Positions 8,669 to 16,368 of a stretch of 64,000 nt of DNA are shown piece after piece. How positions within the stretch are numbered: the stretch's first letter is position 1; each line of letters starts with the position of its first letter. Made by a program: the position numbers and the translations under genes. The notes below the pieces were generated by a model. That model was not told where the DNA came from. It searched no databases and was given only the letters and a program-made list of their open reading frames with translations. Origin of the DNA: RUG100 sp050953425 (lineage in GTDB: Bacteria; Bacillota; Clostridia; Peptostreptococcales; Anaerovoracaceae). The stretch is taken from positions 310,001-374,000 of the forward strand of contig JBMNMQ010000003.1 of assembly GCA_050953425.1 (NCBI GenBank), given 5' to 3'.

Positions 8669-9055
8669 ATGAACATGAAGTCTGACAGCATCATTGTATT
8701 GTTTGAGATCAAAGTAAAAGACGGCAGAATGCAGGGTTATCTGAATCGGGCAGCCGCATTGAAGACCGCGTTGGAAGCGGCGCCGGGGTTTATCCGTTCG
8801 GAGCGCTTTTCGTCTCTTTCCACGGAGGGGAAGCTCCTCAGCATGTCCGTCTGGAAGGATGAAGACAGTATCCGCGCATGGCGAAATACCGCCGCACATC
8901 GGGAAAGCCAGAAACGGACCAGGAATGAACTGTGCGAGGACTTCCGCATTACGGTTGTTACGCCGGTCCGCACATATACGCTGACCGACCGCAGCGAGGC
9001 GCCGGCCGACTCCAACCGGTATTTCGGACCGGGGAATGAACCGGCGCAATCATGA
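8669..9055 (+). CDS. Antibiotic biosynthesis monooxygenase-like (dimeric alpha/beta-barrel) protein
   Basis: 128 residues from an ATG preceded by agaaaggaaa. The fold signature is that of the ABM/DUF3291-like ferredoxin-type barrel: FEIKVKDGRMQGYLNRAAAL, then APGFIRSERFSS, then SVWKDEDSIRAWRNTAAHRES with the conserved W and the AW...H pattern. Such proteins range from monooxygenases and haem-degrading enzymes to stress proteins; the catalytic type cannot be told here. It is convergent with the VOC gene and separated from the NCS2 gene by ~150 nt. Confidence 0.75.
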   Translation: MNMKSDSIIVLFEIKVKDGRMQGYLNRAAALKTALEAAPGFIRSERFSSLSTEGKLLSMSVWKDEDSIRAWRNTAAHRESQKRTRNELCEDFRITVVTPVRTYTLTDRSEAPADSNRYFGPGNEPAQS

Positions 9056-9127
9056 GCCGGCGCAAGAAAGATAGATGCGTCCATGCAGTACATCGGTCAT
9101 AGTCAGTCGCCGACCGGCTGCGTGCAC

Positions 9128-9526
9128 TCATTTTTTGCAGGAAAAAAATTCAATCTCTTCACCGATCGGACCGCGGCAGAAGGCCACACGCAGCGGCAGA
9201 TCGCCGTCTGTCGCTTCCATGGTCAGATCGAACGGCTCCTGCGTGATCTCATAACCGGCCTTTCGAACGGCTTCGACGCAGGGAGCCGGGTCATCGACCA
9301 GAAAAGCGAAATGGTTGATGCTGCCGGTATCCGAACCGGCCTGACCCTTTTCAAAGATTTCAATGATCGTGCCGTCGATCTGGAGCATGGCGCCGGGATC
9401 CTCACCGCCCCAGCTCCGCAGCAGCGGGATGCCGAGGACATCCCGATAAAATTTTACATCTTCCTGAAATTTCTCGTGACTGCTGCATTTCATCGATACG
9501 TGGTGAAAGCCTTTCAGTAAGCTCAT
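9128..9526 (-). CDS. VOC (glyoxalase/dioxygenase-fold) family protein
   Basis: 132 residues from the ATG at 9526, which follows gaaggaggcagccc; an in-frame upstream ATG lacks such a site. Two beta-alpha-beta-beta-beta modules are visible: GFHHVSMKCSSHEKFQEDVKF with YRDVLGIPLLRSWGG, and INHFAFLVDDPAPCVEAV with AFCRGPIGEEIEFF. The likely metal ligands are the His in HHVS, E in TIIEIFEK, the His in INHFAF and the terminal E in EEIEFF, typical of glyoxalase I-like folds. Substrate unknown. Confidence 0.85.
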   Translation of the reverse strand: MSLLKGFHHVSMKCSSHEKFQEDVKFYRDVLGIPLLRSWGGEDPGAMLQIDGTIIEIFEKGQAGSDTGSINHFAFLVDDPAPCVEAVRKAGYEITQEPFDLTMEATDGDLPLRVAFCRGPIGEEIEFFSCKK

Positions 9527-9574
9527 GGGCTGCCTCCTTCTCGTCAATTGAGATGATTTCCTTGTCAGTGGAGC

Positions 9575-9815
9575 ACGCCGCCGTTTGCTTCCATGGCAGC
9601 CGCGCTGTGTTCTGTCTCATTTTCGATCGTGCCGCGCCGCCGTTTGCTTCCATGCCGGCCGCGCTGCACTCTGTATCATTTTCGATCGTGCCGCGCCGCC
9701 GTTTGTCTTCCATGCCGGCCGCGCTGTGTTCTGTTTCATTTTCGATCGTGCCGCGCCGCCGTTCGCCTTCCATGCCGGCCGCGCTGCACTCTGTATCATT
9801 TTCGACCGTGCCGCG
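9575..9815. repeat. Tandem repeat, ~60-bp unit, four copies
   Basis: Four imperfect copies of a ~60-bp unit (cores gcgctgtgttctgt, ttttcgatcgtgccg and cgccgtttgctt) lie head to tail between the VOC gene and the PAP2 gene. All reading frames stay open through it, producing artificial repetitive ORFs on both strands. It has no unique spacers, so it is not a CRISPR array. Confidence 0.85.
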
Positions 9816-9895
9816 GTTTTTGTCAAGACCGCCGGCTGCTGCCGATACGCTGTTCGATGCGGCTGCAGTCATGTTTTTCGGGTGTCTTCGAGACG

Positions 9896-10489
9896 TTATG
9901 TACGCGGCGCAGGCATATCGTTTTTGGCGGCGGGAGGCAGAGTTGCTGGTCGCAGTCTGCGGTTGTTCTGCCCGCCATGCTTCCACTCTCCCGACACATA
10001 GAGGAGCACGAAGCCGATCAGCAGTCCGATCAGGACGGCACCGAGGATATCGCTCGGGAAATGCACATAGAGATACAGACGAGAAAAAGCAATCAGGGCG
10101 GCGAGGGGAATCGCGGCAAGACCGAAATGTTTATCGGCTGCCGTCAGAATCGTCGCGGCGATCACGGCGGACAGGGTGTGGCCGGACGGAAAGGAATAAT
10201 CCGCCGGCCGGCTGACCAGCATGTGGACACTTTGATCCAGCCAGCAGGGACGCGGGCGGGCAATCAAATTTTTCAGGCAGAGATTGCCGATGACGACGCC
10301 GGCCGCCAGACCGATGAGAAGAAGGACACCGTAACGCCGGTATTTTTTTATGCAGATCAGCAGGATGGCGGCGGCAATCCAGATCATCCCCATATCGCCG
10401 AGGAATGTGATCTTCGGCATTACAGTGTCGAGCAGCCAGTTGTGCATGTTTTCCTGTATCCAATGCAGAATCGACCAGTCAAATCCCAT
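9896..10489 (-). CDS. PAP2-family membrane phosphatase, likely undecaprenyl-pyrophosphate phosphatase
   Basis: 197 residues with ribosome binding site aaggaga. All three PAP2 motifs are present: KNLIARPRP (about 73-81), PSGH (101-104) and SRLYLYVHFPSD (136-147), with the catalytic His in PSGH and the His/Asp of motif 3. About five to six membrane segments and a basic tail. The start lies inside the end of the DUF368 gene (11-nt overlap), so the two are translationally coupled. PAP2 enzymes of this size dephosphorylate C55-PP on the outer face of the membrane. The DUF368 partner makes that substrate likely, but phosphatidylglycerol-phosphate phosphatase is an alternative. Confidence 0.85.
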   Translation of the reverse strand: MGFDWSILHWIQENMHNWLLDTVMPKITFLGDMGMIWIAAAILLICIKKYRRYGVLLLIGLAAGVVIGNLCLKNLIARPRPCWLDQSVHMLVSRPADYSFPSGHTLSAVIAATILTAADKHFGLAAIPLAALIAFSRLYLYVHFPSDILGAVLIGLLIGFVLLYVSGEWKHGGQNNRRLRPATLPPAAKNDMPAPRT

Positions 10490-11399
10490 GGCGGTCTCCT
10501 TCCATGCGGCGGGACGGACGTTCGACGGAGAACTTTCGCAGCTGCTGCAGCCCCAGCAGAATCATGATACCGAGCAGGAATCCGAAAAGGTTGAAGGTGG
10601 ACGGGCTCAGCGCGGCGACCGGGTGCCGGAGCGTGGTCGGCCCCATGAGGATGGCGTAGACCGAACCGGCCATCAGCCCCAGAATCAGATAGATCATCAT
10701 GCTGCGGTGCCGCTGCAGTGCCAGACGGACGAGGTGAATGATGAGCGCAATGCCGATCAGTATGCCGGCCCCCAGCGCGATCAGACCGGGCAGGGCGGAC
10801 AGCTGCCCATGCATCAGATCTCGGAGTGCGTAGATGATCGGAAGATAAGCGCCGGCGATGAGCAGGACGGTGGACCCGGATATACCCGGCAGGATCATCG
10901 CGGAAATCGCGACCATGCCGACGACGCCGAGATAGAAAAGATTGAGCGGATGCACATCGGCTAAATCAATCGCGGCAGATGCGTCGGAGCGAAGCAGCGT
11001 GATCAGCACTACCAGACCGGCGCCGAGAACGGCGAAGGGGATGTTTTTCCAATGCTCCTGCAGGGAATCTTTTTCTTCACGGATGATGAACGGCATGGCG
11101 GCGATCGTCAGTCCGATGAACAGTGAACTCATTAAATAAATGTTTTTTTCAAACAATCTGCTGAGCAGCCGGACGCAGCAGGCCATGCCGATGACCCAGC
11201 CGGCGCCGAGCTGACAAAGGTACAGCGCCGCTCTTTTGCGCTGTCCTTTTTGTCTGCCGCCGCTGCGGTCCAGCAGGTCGTGCAGGGCGCCGATCAGGCG
11301 GTCGTAAAATCCCAGGATAAAGGCAATCGTGCTGCCGGATACACCGGGTACACTGTCGGCGATCGCCATGCATAAGCCGTTGAAAGCAGTCATAACCAT
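10479..11399 (-). CDS. popT: DUF368 protein, PopT-type undecaprenyl-phosphate flippase
   Basis: 306 residues from the ATG at 11399, 5 nt after aaggagg; a longer frame upstream has no good start. The start of the DUF368 family is clear: GLCMAIADSVPGVSGSTIAFILGFYDRLIGAL, with the same motif echoed as GMVAISAMILPGISGSTVLLIAGAY in the second half. Around eight membrane segments. DUF368 proteins (PopT) are established C55-P transporters that return the carrier lipid to the inner leaflet. Being fused in one operon with a PAP2 phosphatase makes a compact carrier-lipid recycling unit. Symbol is by family analogy. Confidence 0.85.
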   Translation of the reverse strand: MVMTAFNGLCMAIADSVPGVSGSTIAFILGFYDRLIGALHDLLDRSGGRQKGQRKRAALYLCQLGAGWVIGMACCVRLLSRLFEKNIYLMSSLFIGLTIAAMPFIIREEKDSLQEHWKNIPFAVLGAGLVVLITLLRSDASAAIDLADVHPLNLFYLGVVGMVAISAMILPGISGSTVLLIAGAYLPIIYALRDLMHGQLSALPGLIALGAGILIGIALIIHLVRLALQRHRSMMIYLILGLMAGSVYAILMGPTTLRHPVAALSPSTFNLFGFLLGIMILLGLQQLRKFSVERPSRRMEGDRHGI

Positions 11400-11672
11400 G
11401 CTGTCCTCCTTAATCATGCGTAATGCGATAAATGAAATCTTTGTCCGGCCGCCCGAAGCAAGTCTCTGTACTTCCCGCGAACGGCCGACGCCTTTTCTAA
11501 CGTACAAAAATAGGATAGAGCAAAGGTGTTACATGGAGCTGAAGCAAAGATAAACAATCTATAAACAGCGAAAAACCGCGGTTTGCGGCATTTATGATTC
11601 TTTTGATTTACAATTTATAAACTGTTTATTTCCGGGCACTACAATGAATACGGCAGAAAGAAGGAGGAGCTG

Positions 11673-12980
11673 ATGATGAATGTATTGATCATAACCGGGG
11701 AATTCGGAAACGGCCATACCGCGGCGGCCAAAGCACTGCGGCAGGAGCTGCTTCATGAAGACCCGCACTGCAGGGTAGTCATTGCGGATCTCGTGCGCTA
11801 TCTGTGCCCGCGCTGCAGCCGACTCGTCTACGGCGCTTTCAACCGGATGGCGGAACATGCAAACTGGCTATACAATGCGATCAACCACATAGGCGAGAAG
11901 TCGCGGCAGCTGCCGATGAAAGGCCTGTTTTCAGAGAAGTTCCAGGAGCTGATCGATCGGCACGCGCCGGATCTGATCATCTCCACCTGGCCGATCGGCG
12001 CCCGCTACATCGGCGCTTACAAGGAGTACACCGGAAGCCGCATCCCGTACATCACCTGCATCACGGATGTCGCGCCGAACTATGAATGGATCAGTTCCGC
12101 GTCCGACGCCTATCTGGTCGGAGACCGGATGACCAGAGAGCGGCTGATGCGGATGGGCGTTGATCGGAAGAAGATCTTTGTCAGCGGCATCCCCGTCCGG
12201 CATGACTTTCTGCTCGATCGCGCACCGTTCCGTTGCACGGAGGAAGACGGCGGAGAAGAGGGCTGTCGCCGCATTTTGATCATGGGCGGCGGTCTCGGCC
12301 TGATGCCGGGCATCGACGAGCTGCTGCACATTTTTGCCGCATGGCCGGACCTGCGGACTACGGTCATCACGGGCAGAAATGAAAAGCTGAAGCAAAGACT
12401 GAAGAAGGCCTGGCCGCGCGCGGACATCCGCGGCTACGTTGCATCGCCGGCTGCCTGCATGAGGCGGGCCGACTGGCTGGTCACCAAGGCGGGCGGCATC
12501 ACGACGTTCGAAGCGATCCACGCCGGAACGCCGATGCTGATCCTGCCGCCGTTCCTGGAACAGGAGCGGGATAACGCGGCCTTCATCGAAAGACGGAAGA
12601 TCGGCAGGATTCTGTTCGCAGATCGGAACCTGTGGGCGGAGCAGATTGCTGCCCTGCTGCGGGATCCTGCCGCCGGCGCGGAAATCGCGGCACAGATGCG
12701 CAGCCTCAGGCGGGAGTTCGCCGCGCAGCGCCTGTCCGGGGTCATTGAAGAGGTGATGCGGAGGCGGCCGGCCGCAATGATCGCCGCACCGCGGCAGATG
12801 CCGTCGATTCGGCAGGTATCATCGTTTCAGCAGGGATCGCCGGTTCAGCAGGTATCATCGTTTCATCAGGGATCGCCGGTTCAGCAGGCATCATCGTTTC
12901 AGCAGGCATCACCGTTCCAGCAGGGATCGCCGGTTTCGTCGATGCCGCCGACCGGAGAACAGGAAGAATATTCGTTGTGA
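11673..12980 (+). CDS. MGDG-synthase-type glycosyltransferase (UgtP-like), with repetitive Gln/Ser tail
   Basis: 435 residues with ribosome binding site aaggagg. The N-terminal MGDG_synth domain shows ITGEFGNGHTAAAKAL, LIISTWPIGARYIGA and ITCITDVAPNYEWI. The C-terminal GT28-like part shows ILIMGGGLGLMPGIDELL, RADWLVTKAGGITTFEAI and TPMLILPPFLEQERDNAAFI, the nucleotide-sugar site. Likely reaction: transfer of glucose from UDP-glucose to diacylglycerol to make glycolipid anchors. After about residue 370 comes a low-complexity tail with 12-residue repeats (QVSSFQQGSPVQ type) that is not part of the family. First gene of a four-gene envelope operon. Confidence 0.85.
   Translation: MMNVLIITGEFGNGHTAAAKALRQELLHEDPHCRVVIADLVRYLCPRCSRLVYGAFNRMAEHANWLYNAINHIGEKSRQLPMKGLFSEKFQELIDRHAPDLIISTWPIGARYIGAYKEYTGSRIPYITCITDVAPNYEWISSASDAYLVGDRMTRERLMRMGVDRKKIFVSGIPVRHDFLLDRAPFRCTEEDGGEEGCRRILIMGGGLGLMPGIDELLHIFAAWPDLRTTVITGRNEKLKQRLKKAWPRADIRGYVASPAACMRRADWLVTKAGGITTFEAIHAGTPMLILPPFLEQERDNAAFIERRKIGRILFADRNLWAEQIAALLRDPAAGAEIAAQMRSLRREFAAQRLSGVIEEVMRRRPAAMIAAPRQMPSIRQVSSFQQGSPVQQVSSFHQGSPVQQASSFQQASPFQQGSPVSSMPPTGEQEEYSL
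12813..12932 (+). repeat. In-frame 36-bp repeats in the glycosyltransferase tail
   Basis: The unit caggtatcatcgtttcagca plus gggatcgccggtt recurs at 12813, 12849 and 12885 with further half copies, exactly 36 bp apart, encoding twelve residues per copy rich in Gln, Ser, Phe and Pro. Being a multiple of 3, it preserves the frame, unlike several intergenic repeats in this window. Confidence 0.85.
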
Positions 12981-12995
12981 AGATCGGGGAATAAT

Positions 12996-14072
12996 ATGGT
13001 AAACTTGATATCCGGGAAGAAGTTGTTCATATGGGCTTGTGTGCTGGCGGGCACCCTCGCTGCGGTCGCCTGCATCATCGCCCGCAACTGCGATCCCGCC
13101 GTGCTGCGGAGGGATCTGCTGGCGGCGGATCTTCGATATCTGGCGGCGGCCTGTGCCTGCATGGCGGGTTTTGTCTGCTGTGAATCGAGAAACATCGGCC
13201 GCGTGCTCAATGACTTGGAGAAGGGCGGTGTCGGCTTCCTGCAGAGTCTCAAGTACGGAGCGGCCGGCTTCTTCTTCAGCAGCATCACGCCGTCCTCCAC
13301 CGGCGGACAGCCGATGCAGCTGTACTATATGCACCGCGACGGCATCCCTCTGTCGCACGGGACGCTGTCACTGGCGCTGCTGGGCATGGGGTATCAGATC
13401 GGCAGTATGACGTTCGCGCTGCTTGGGCTCGTCGATCATGCCCAACTTCTGCAGCAGCAGGCGCCGGTGACGAAGACGGTTCTGACGATCGGCATCTCGA
13501 CGAGCGGAGCCCTCCTGGCACTGCTGATCGGCGTTTCGTTTTCCCGCCGTCTGGCAGACGGTGCGGAGAAGCTGCTGCTGGCCTTCGCCGAAAAGATGCG
13601 CCGCCCGCAGTGGAGGGAGAGCATCGCGCGGCAGTTCCTGGAATACCGGCGCTGTTCGGTGCTGATCCGCAGACGCCCCGGCCTGCTGGCGCGCAACATC
13701 GCGACGTCGCTGGTGCAGATGGCGCTGACGTTTTCGGTCCCGTATCTGGTGTACCGGTCACTCGGCTGCAGCGGCAGCAGCTGGCTGGAGATCATGTCGC
13801 TGCAGGCGGTGCTGTCGACGGGGCTGGCGATCGTTCCGATTCCCGGCACGGCCGGAGCGGCCGAGGGCGGCTTTCAGCTCATTTTCCGCACGGTGTTTCC
13901 CGCCGCGCAGCTGCTGCCGGGCATGATCCTCAGCCGCAGCATCAACATCTATGCCAGCATTCTGATGACGGGTGCGGTGCTGGCTGTGCTGCTGCTCCGC
14001 GATACCGTCCGCAGGCGAACGCCGCAGCATCCCCGTATCATTCAACAAGCGACCGAGGAGGCCGAATCGTGA
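12996..14072 (+). CDS. Lysylphosphatidylglycerol synthase TM / UPF0104-family membrane protein
   Basis: 358 residues. Matches the LPG_synthase_TM family (N-terminal flippase half of MprF and stand-alone AglD-like proteins): VLNDLEKGGVGFLQSLKYGAAGFFFSSITPSSTGGQPMQLYYM near the start (read in pieces), the characteristic TPSSTGGQP, and later IPIPGTAGAAEGGFQLIF. About eight membrane segments. There is no catalytic aminoacyl-transferase domain, so a lipid-translocating or regulatory role is more likely than lysine transfer. It follows the glycolipid synthase by 15 nt, suggesting it handles that enzyme's product. The kinase gene overlaps its stop (GTGA). Confidence 0.85.
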   Translation: MVNLISGKKLFIWACVLAGTLAAVACIIARNCDPAVLRRDLLAADLRYLAAACACMAGFVCCESRNIGRVLNDLEKGGVGFLQSLKYGAAGFFFSSITPSSTGGQPMQLYYMHRDGIPLSHGTLSLALLGMGYQIGSMTFALLGLVDHAQLLQQQAPVTKTVLTIGISTSGALLALLIGVSFSRRLADGAEKLLLAFAEKMRRPQWRESIARQFLEYRRCSVLIRRRPGLLARNIATSLVQMALTFSVPYLVYRSLGCSGSSWLEIMSLQAVLSTGLAIVPIPGTAGAAEGGFQLIFRTVFPAAQLLPGMILSRSINIYASILMTGAVLAVLLLRDTVRRRTPQHPRIIQQATEEAES

Positions 14073-15565
14073 AGACTGCCGAAACCAAGGAGAAAACATT
14101 CCCGCAGGACAGGAAACCGACGGGAAACATAAAAATCAAATGGAAGATGCTCATTGCCAATATCCTGATGATCGTTATTCCGGTCGGCATTGCCGCGGGC
14201 CTGCTCGGTGTATTTTTCAACGGAACCGGCATGAGCTACTGGGAGATTATGGAGAATGTCATGGACGATCACAACAGCGTCTATTCGGCCCAGGCGCTGA
14301 TGCACGCCTGCACCGATCAGCGGCATCTCAGCGAAGCGGAACGGGAAATGACCAAGGCCGGCTATCATTTCCGCACCCAGCGCGACGGCAAAACCTGGTA
14401 TTCCAGCCTCACAAGCGATGATCTGGCGGAAGCACGGGATCTGTCCGGCTCCGTCGGCAGGACGCAGAACGACTATACAATCTCCCGCGGGCAGACGGTG
14501 GTGATCAGGAACACCTTTCGGCATGACGGCCGCACCTTCGCGGTGACAGCGGTGCGGACTCCGGCAACGGCCTCAGATGCGGATCTGGCGAGTGGTTCAT
14601 ATCTGAAGAGATATCTGGAGTATTTCATCGCTTTCCTCATCATCATTTTTCTGACGATAGTGGTCGTGCTCAACCTGCTGTTCAGCGGCTGGATTTCGCG
14701 CAGTATTCTGCATCCGCTGCAGGAGCTCAGCGCCGGCAGTGCGCGGATCCGGCGCGGAGACCTCAGCTTTGACATGTCGACCGACCGAAGCGATGAGATC
14801 GGTACAGTGATCAATGATTTTGACGAGATGCGCCGGCATCTGCAGGAATCGGTGGAGGAACGGCTGCGCTATGAACAGGATCGCCGGGAGATGATCATGG
14901 GAATTTCTCACGACCTCAGAACGCCGCTGACGAGCATCCGCGGCTACCTGGAAGGACTGCGCGACGGCATCGCCGATACACAGGAGAAAAGGGAGAAATA
15001 TTATCGGGCCATCGAAGTCAGTGCTGCCAGCCTGGAGCAGATGGTGTCCGATCTGACGGATTTCTCGCGGCTGGAATCGGGCCGCAGCCACGTTCAGATG
15101 GAACGTGTGGAGCTGAACAGCTGGTACCGCGCCATCATCGGGGATCTGCGGGCGAGGTATCTGAAAGATCATGTCGAGATCCGGCTCGAGGAAAGCGGCG
15201 GGCCGCTGTATGCGGATCTCGACATCGGCGAGATGCAGCGCATTCATACGAACCTGCTGGACAACACCGTCAAGTACCGCGACGGAGACGCTTCCACTGT
15301 GACTATCACCCTGGCGGGGGAAGCGGATCAGGCGGTGATCCGCATCGCCGACGACGGGCCGGGTGTCAGCGCGGAAGAGCTCGATCGGGTGTTTACCTGC
15401 TTTTACCGCGGCGATGCAGCAAGGAGCAATCCGGGGCGGGGCAGCGGCATCGGTCTTGCCGTTGTCAGACAGATTGCAGAAGAATTCGGCGGTACGGTGT
15501 CTGCCGAAAGCGAGAATGGATTTGCAGTGGTGATCCGCCTGCCGCTGAAGGAGAAGAGCGCATGA
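14069..15565 (+). CDS. Two-component sensor histidine kinase
   Basis: 498 residues from a GTG at 14069 that overlaps the previous stop and has a gaggagg site; longer frames upstream run through the previous gene. Membrane segments at about 27-50 and 184-206 flank a ~130-residue extracytoplasmic sensor. Then HAMP (about 207-265), the phospho-acceptor helix GISHDLRTPLTSIRGYLEGL with His281, and the HATPase domain with HTNLLDNTVKY (N-box), IADDGPGVS and GRGSGIGLAVV (G-boxes). An envelope-stress-type sensor is suggested by its operon partners. Overlaps the response regulator by 4 nt. Confidence 0.92.
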   Translation: MKTAETKEKTFPQDRKPTGNIKIKWKMLIANILMIVIPVGIAAGLLGVFFNGTGMSYWEIMENVMDDHNSVYSAQALMHACTDQRHLSEAEREMTKAGYHFRTQRDGKTWYSSLTSDDLAEARDLSGSVGRTQNDYTISRGQTVVIRNTFRHDGRTFAVTAVRTPATASDADLASGSYLKRYLEYFIAFLIIIFLTIVVVLNLLFSGWISRSILHPLQELSAGSARIRRGDLSFDMSTDRSDEIGTVINDFDEMRRHLQESVEERLRYEQDRREMIMGISHDLRTPLTSIRGYLEGLRDGIADTQEKREKYYRAIEVSAASLEQMVSDLTDFSRLESGRSHVQMERVELNSWYRAIIGDLRARYLKDHVEIRLEESGGPLYADLDIGEMQRIHTNLLDNTVKYRDGDASTVTITLAGEADQAVIRIADDGPGVSAEELDRVFTCFYRGDAARSNPGRGSGIGLAVVRQIAEEFGGTVSAESENGFAVVIRLPLKEKSA

Positions 15566-16263
15566 AAAGAGTACTGATTATCGAAGACGATCAGCTGATC
15601 GCGGAGCTGGAGCGCGACTACCTGGAAGCCGATGAGTTTGAGGCGGTCATCCGCAGCGACGGCCGTGCCGGCTTGCAGGAATACATGAAGGGCGGCTATG
15701 ATCTGGTGATTCTCGACGTCATGCTCCCGGAAATGGATGGCTTTGAACTCTGCCGCATCATCCGTCGGGACAGCGAGATCCCGGTGATCATGATCACGGC
15801 CAGAAAGGAAGATGTCGACAAGATCCGCGGACTCGGGCTCGGCGCCGACGATTACATGATCAAGCCGTTCAGCCCGGCGGAGATGGTGGCGCGCGTCAAG
15901 GCGCACATTCGCATCCACGAACGACTGCAGCGCGGCGGCAGGGAAGAAGTCTCCGCCGAACGTGCGGTCGAAATCGGCGATCTCCGCATCGATCGGCTCA
16001 GACATCGCGTGTACGTCGGCGGGCAGGAGGTGCAGCTCGTCAACAAGGAATACGAGCTGCTGCTGTTTATGGCGGAAAATCCGGATATCGTCTTTTCCAA
16101 GGATGCCCTGTTCGAACATGTATGGGGTCTGGATGCTGTCAGCGATACCGCCACCGTCACCGTGCACATCAACCGGCTGCGGGAAAAAATCGAGCGGGAT
16201 CCTGCACATCCGCAGTACATAGAAACCGTCTGGGGCGCCGGGTACCGTCTCAAGGTGCGTTGA
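15562..16263 (+). CDS. OmpR/PhoB-family response regulator
   Basis: 233 residues. Receiver domain with acidic pair D9-D10, phospho-acceptor D52 in VILDVMLPEMDGF, T79 and K101. The C-terminal winged helix (about 135-233) contains VNKEYELLLFMAENPDIVFSK and the recognition region TVTVHINRLREKI with GAGYRL near the end. ATGA overlap with the kinase gene. The cognate pair probably controls the envelope operon it sits in and perhaps other wall genes; no target site was identified. Confidence 0.93.
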   Translation: MKRVLIIEDDQLIAELERDYLEADEFEAVIRSDGRAGLQEYMKGGYDLVILDVMLPEMDGFELCRIIRRDSEIPVIMITARKEDVDKIRGLGLGADDYMIKPFSPAEMVARVKAHIRIHERLQRGGREEVSAERAVEIGDLRIDRLRHRVYVGGQEVQLVNKEYELLLFMAENPDIVFSKDALFEHVWGLDAVSDTATVTVHINRLREKIERDPAHPQYIETVWGAGYRLKVR

Positions 16264-16368
16264 CAGCAGCCGGTGGCTCCGTCCCATCGCTGTTTTGTGC
16301 CGGGAGATCTCCGCGGGATCGGCGGCTGCCCGCCGCTGCGGGGTGCAGCCGGCGGCGTGCGGCGCTGG

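Noticed and set aside
9402..9986. Long minus-strand frame with repeated GTIENDTE-like peptides
   Set aside because: It is the translation of the 60-bp tandem repeat plus antisense of neighbouring genes; no ribosome binding site, and all frames are open there.
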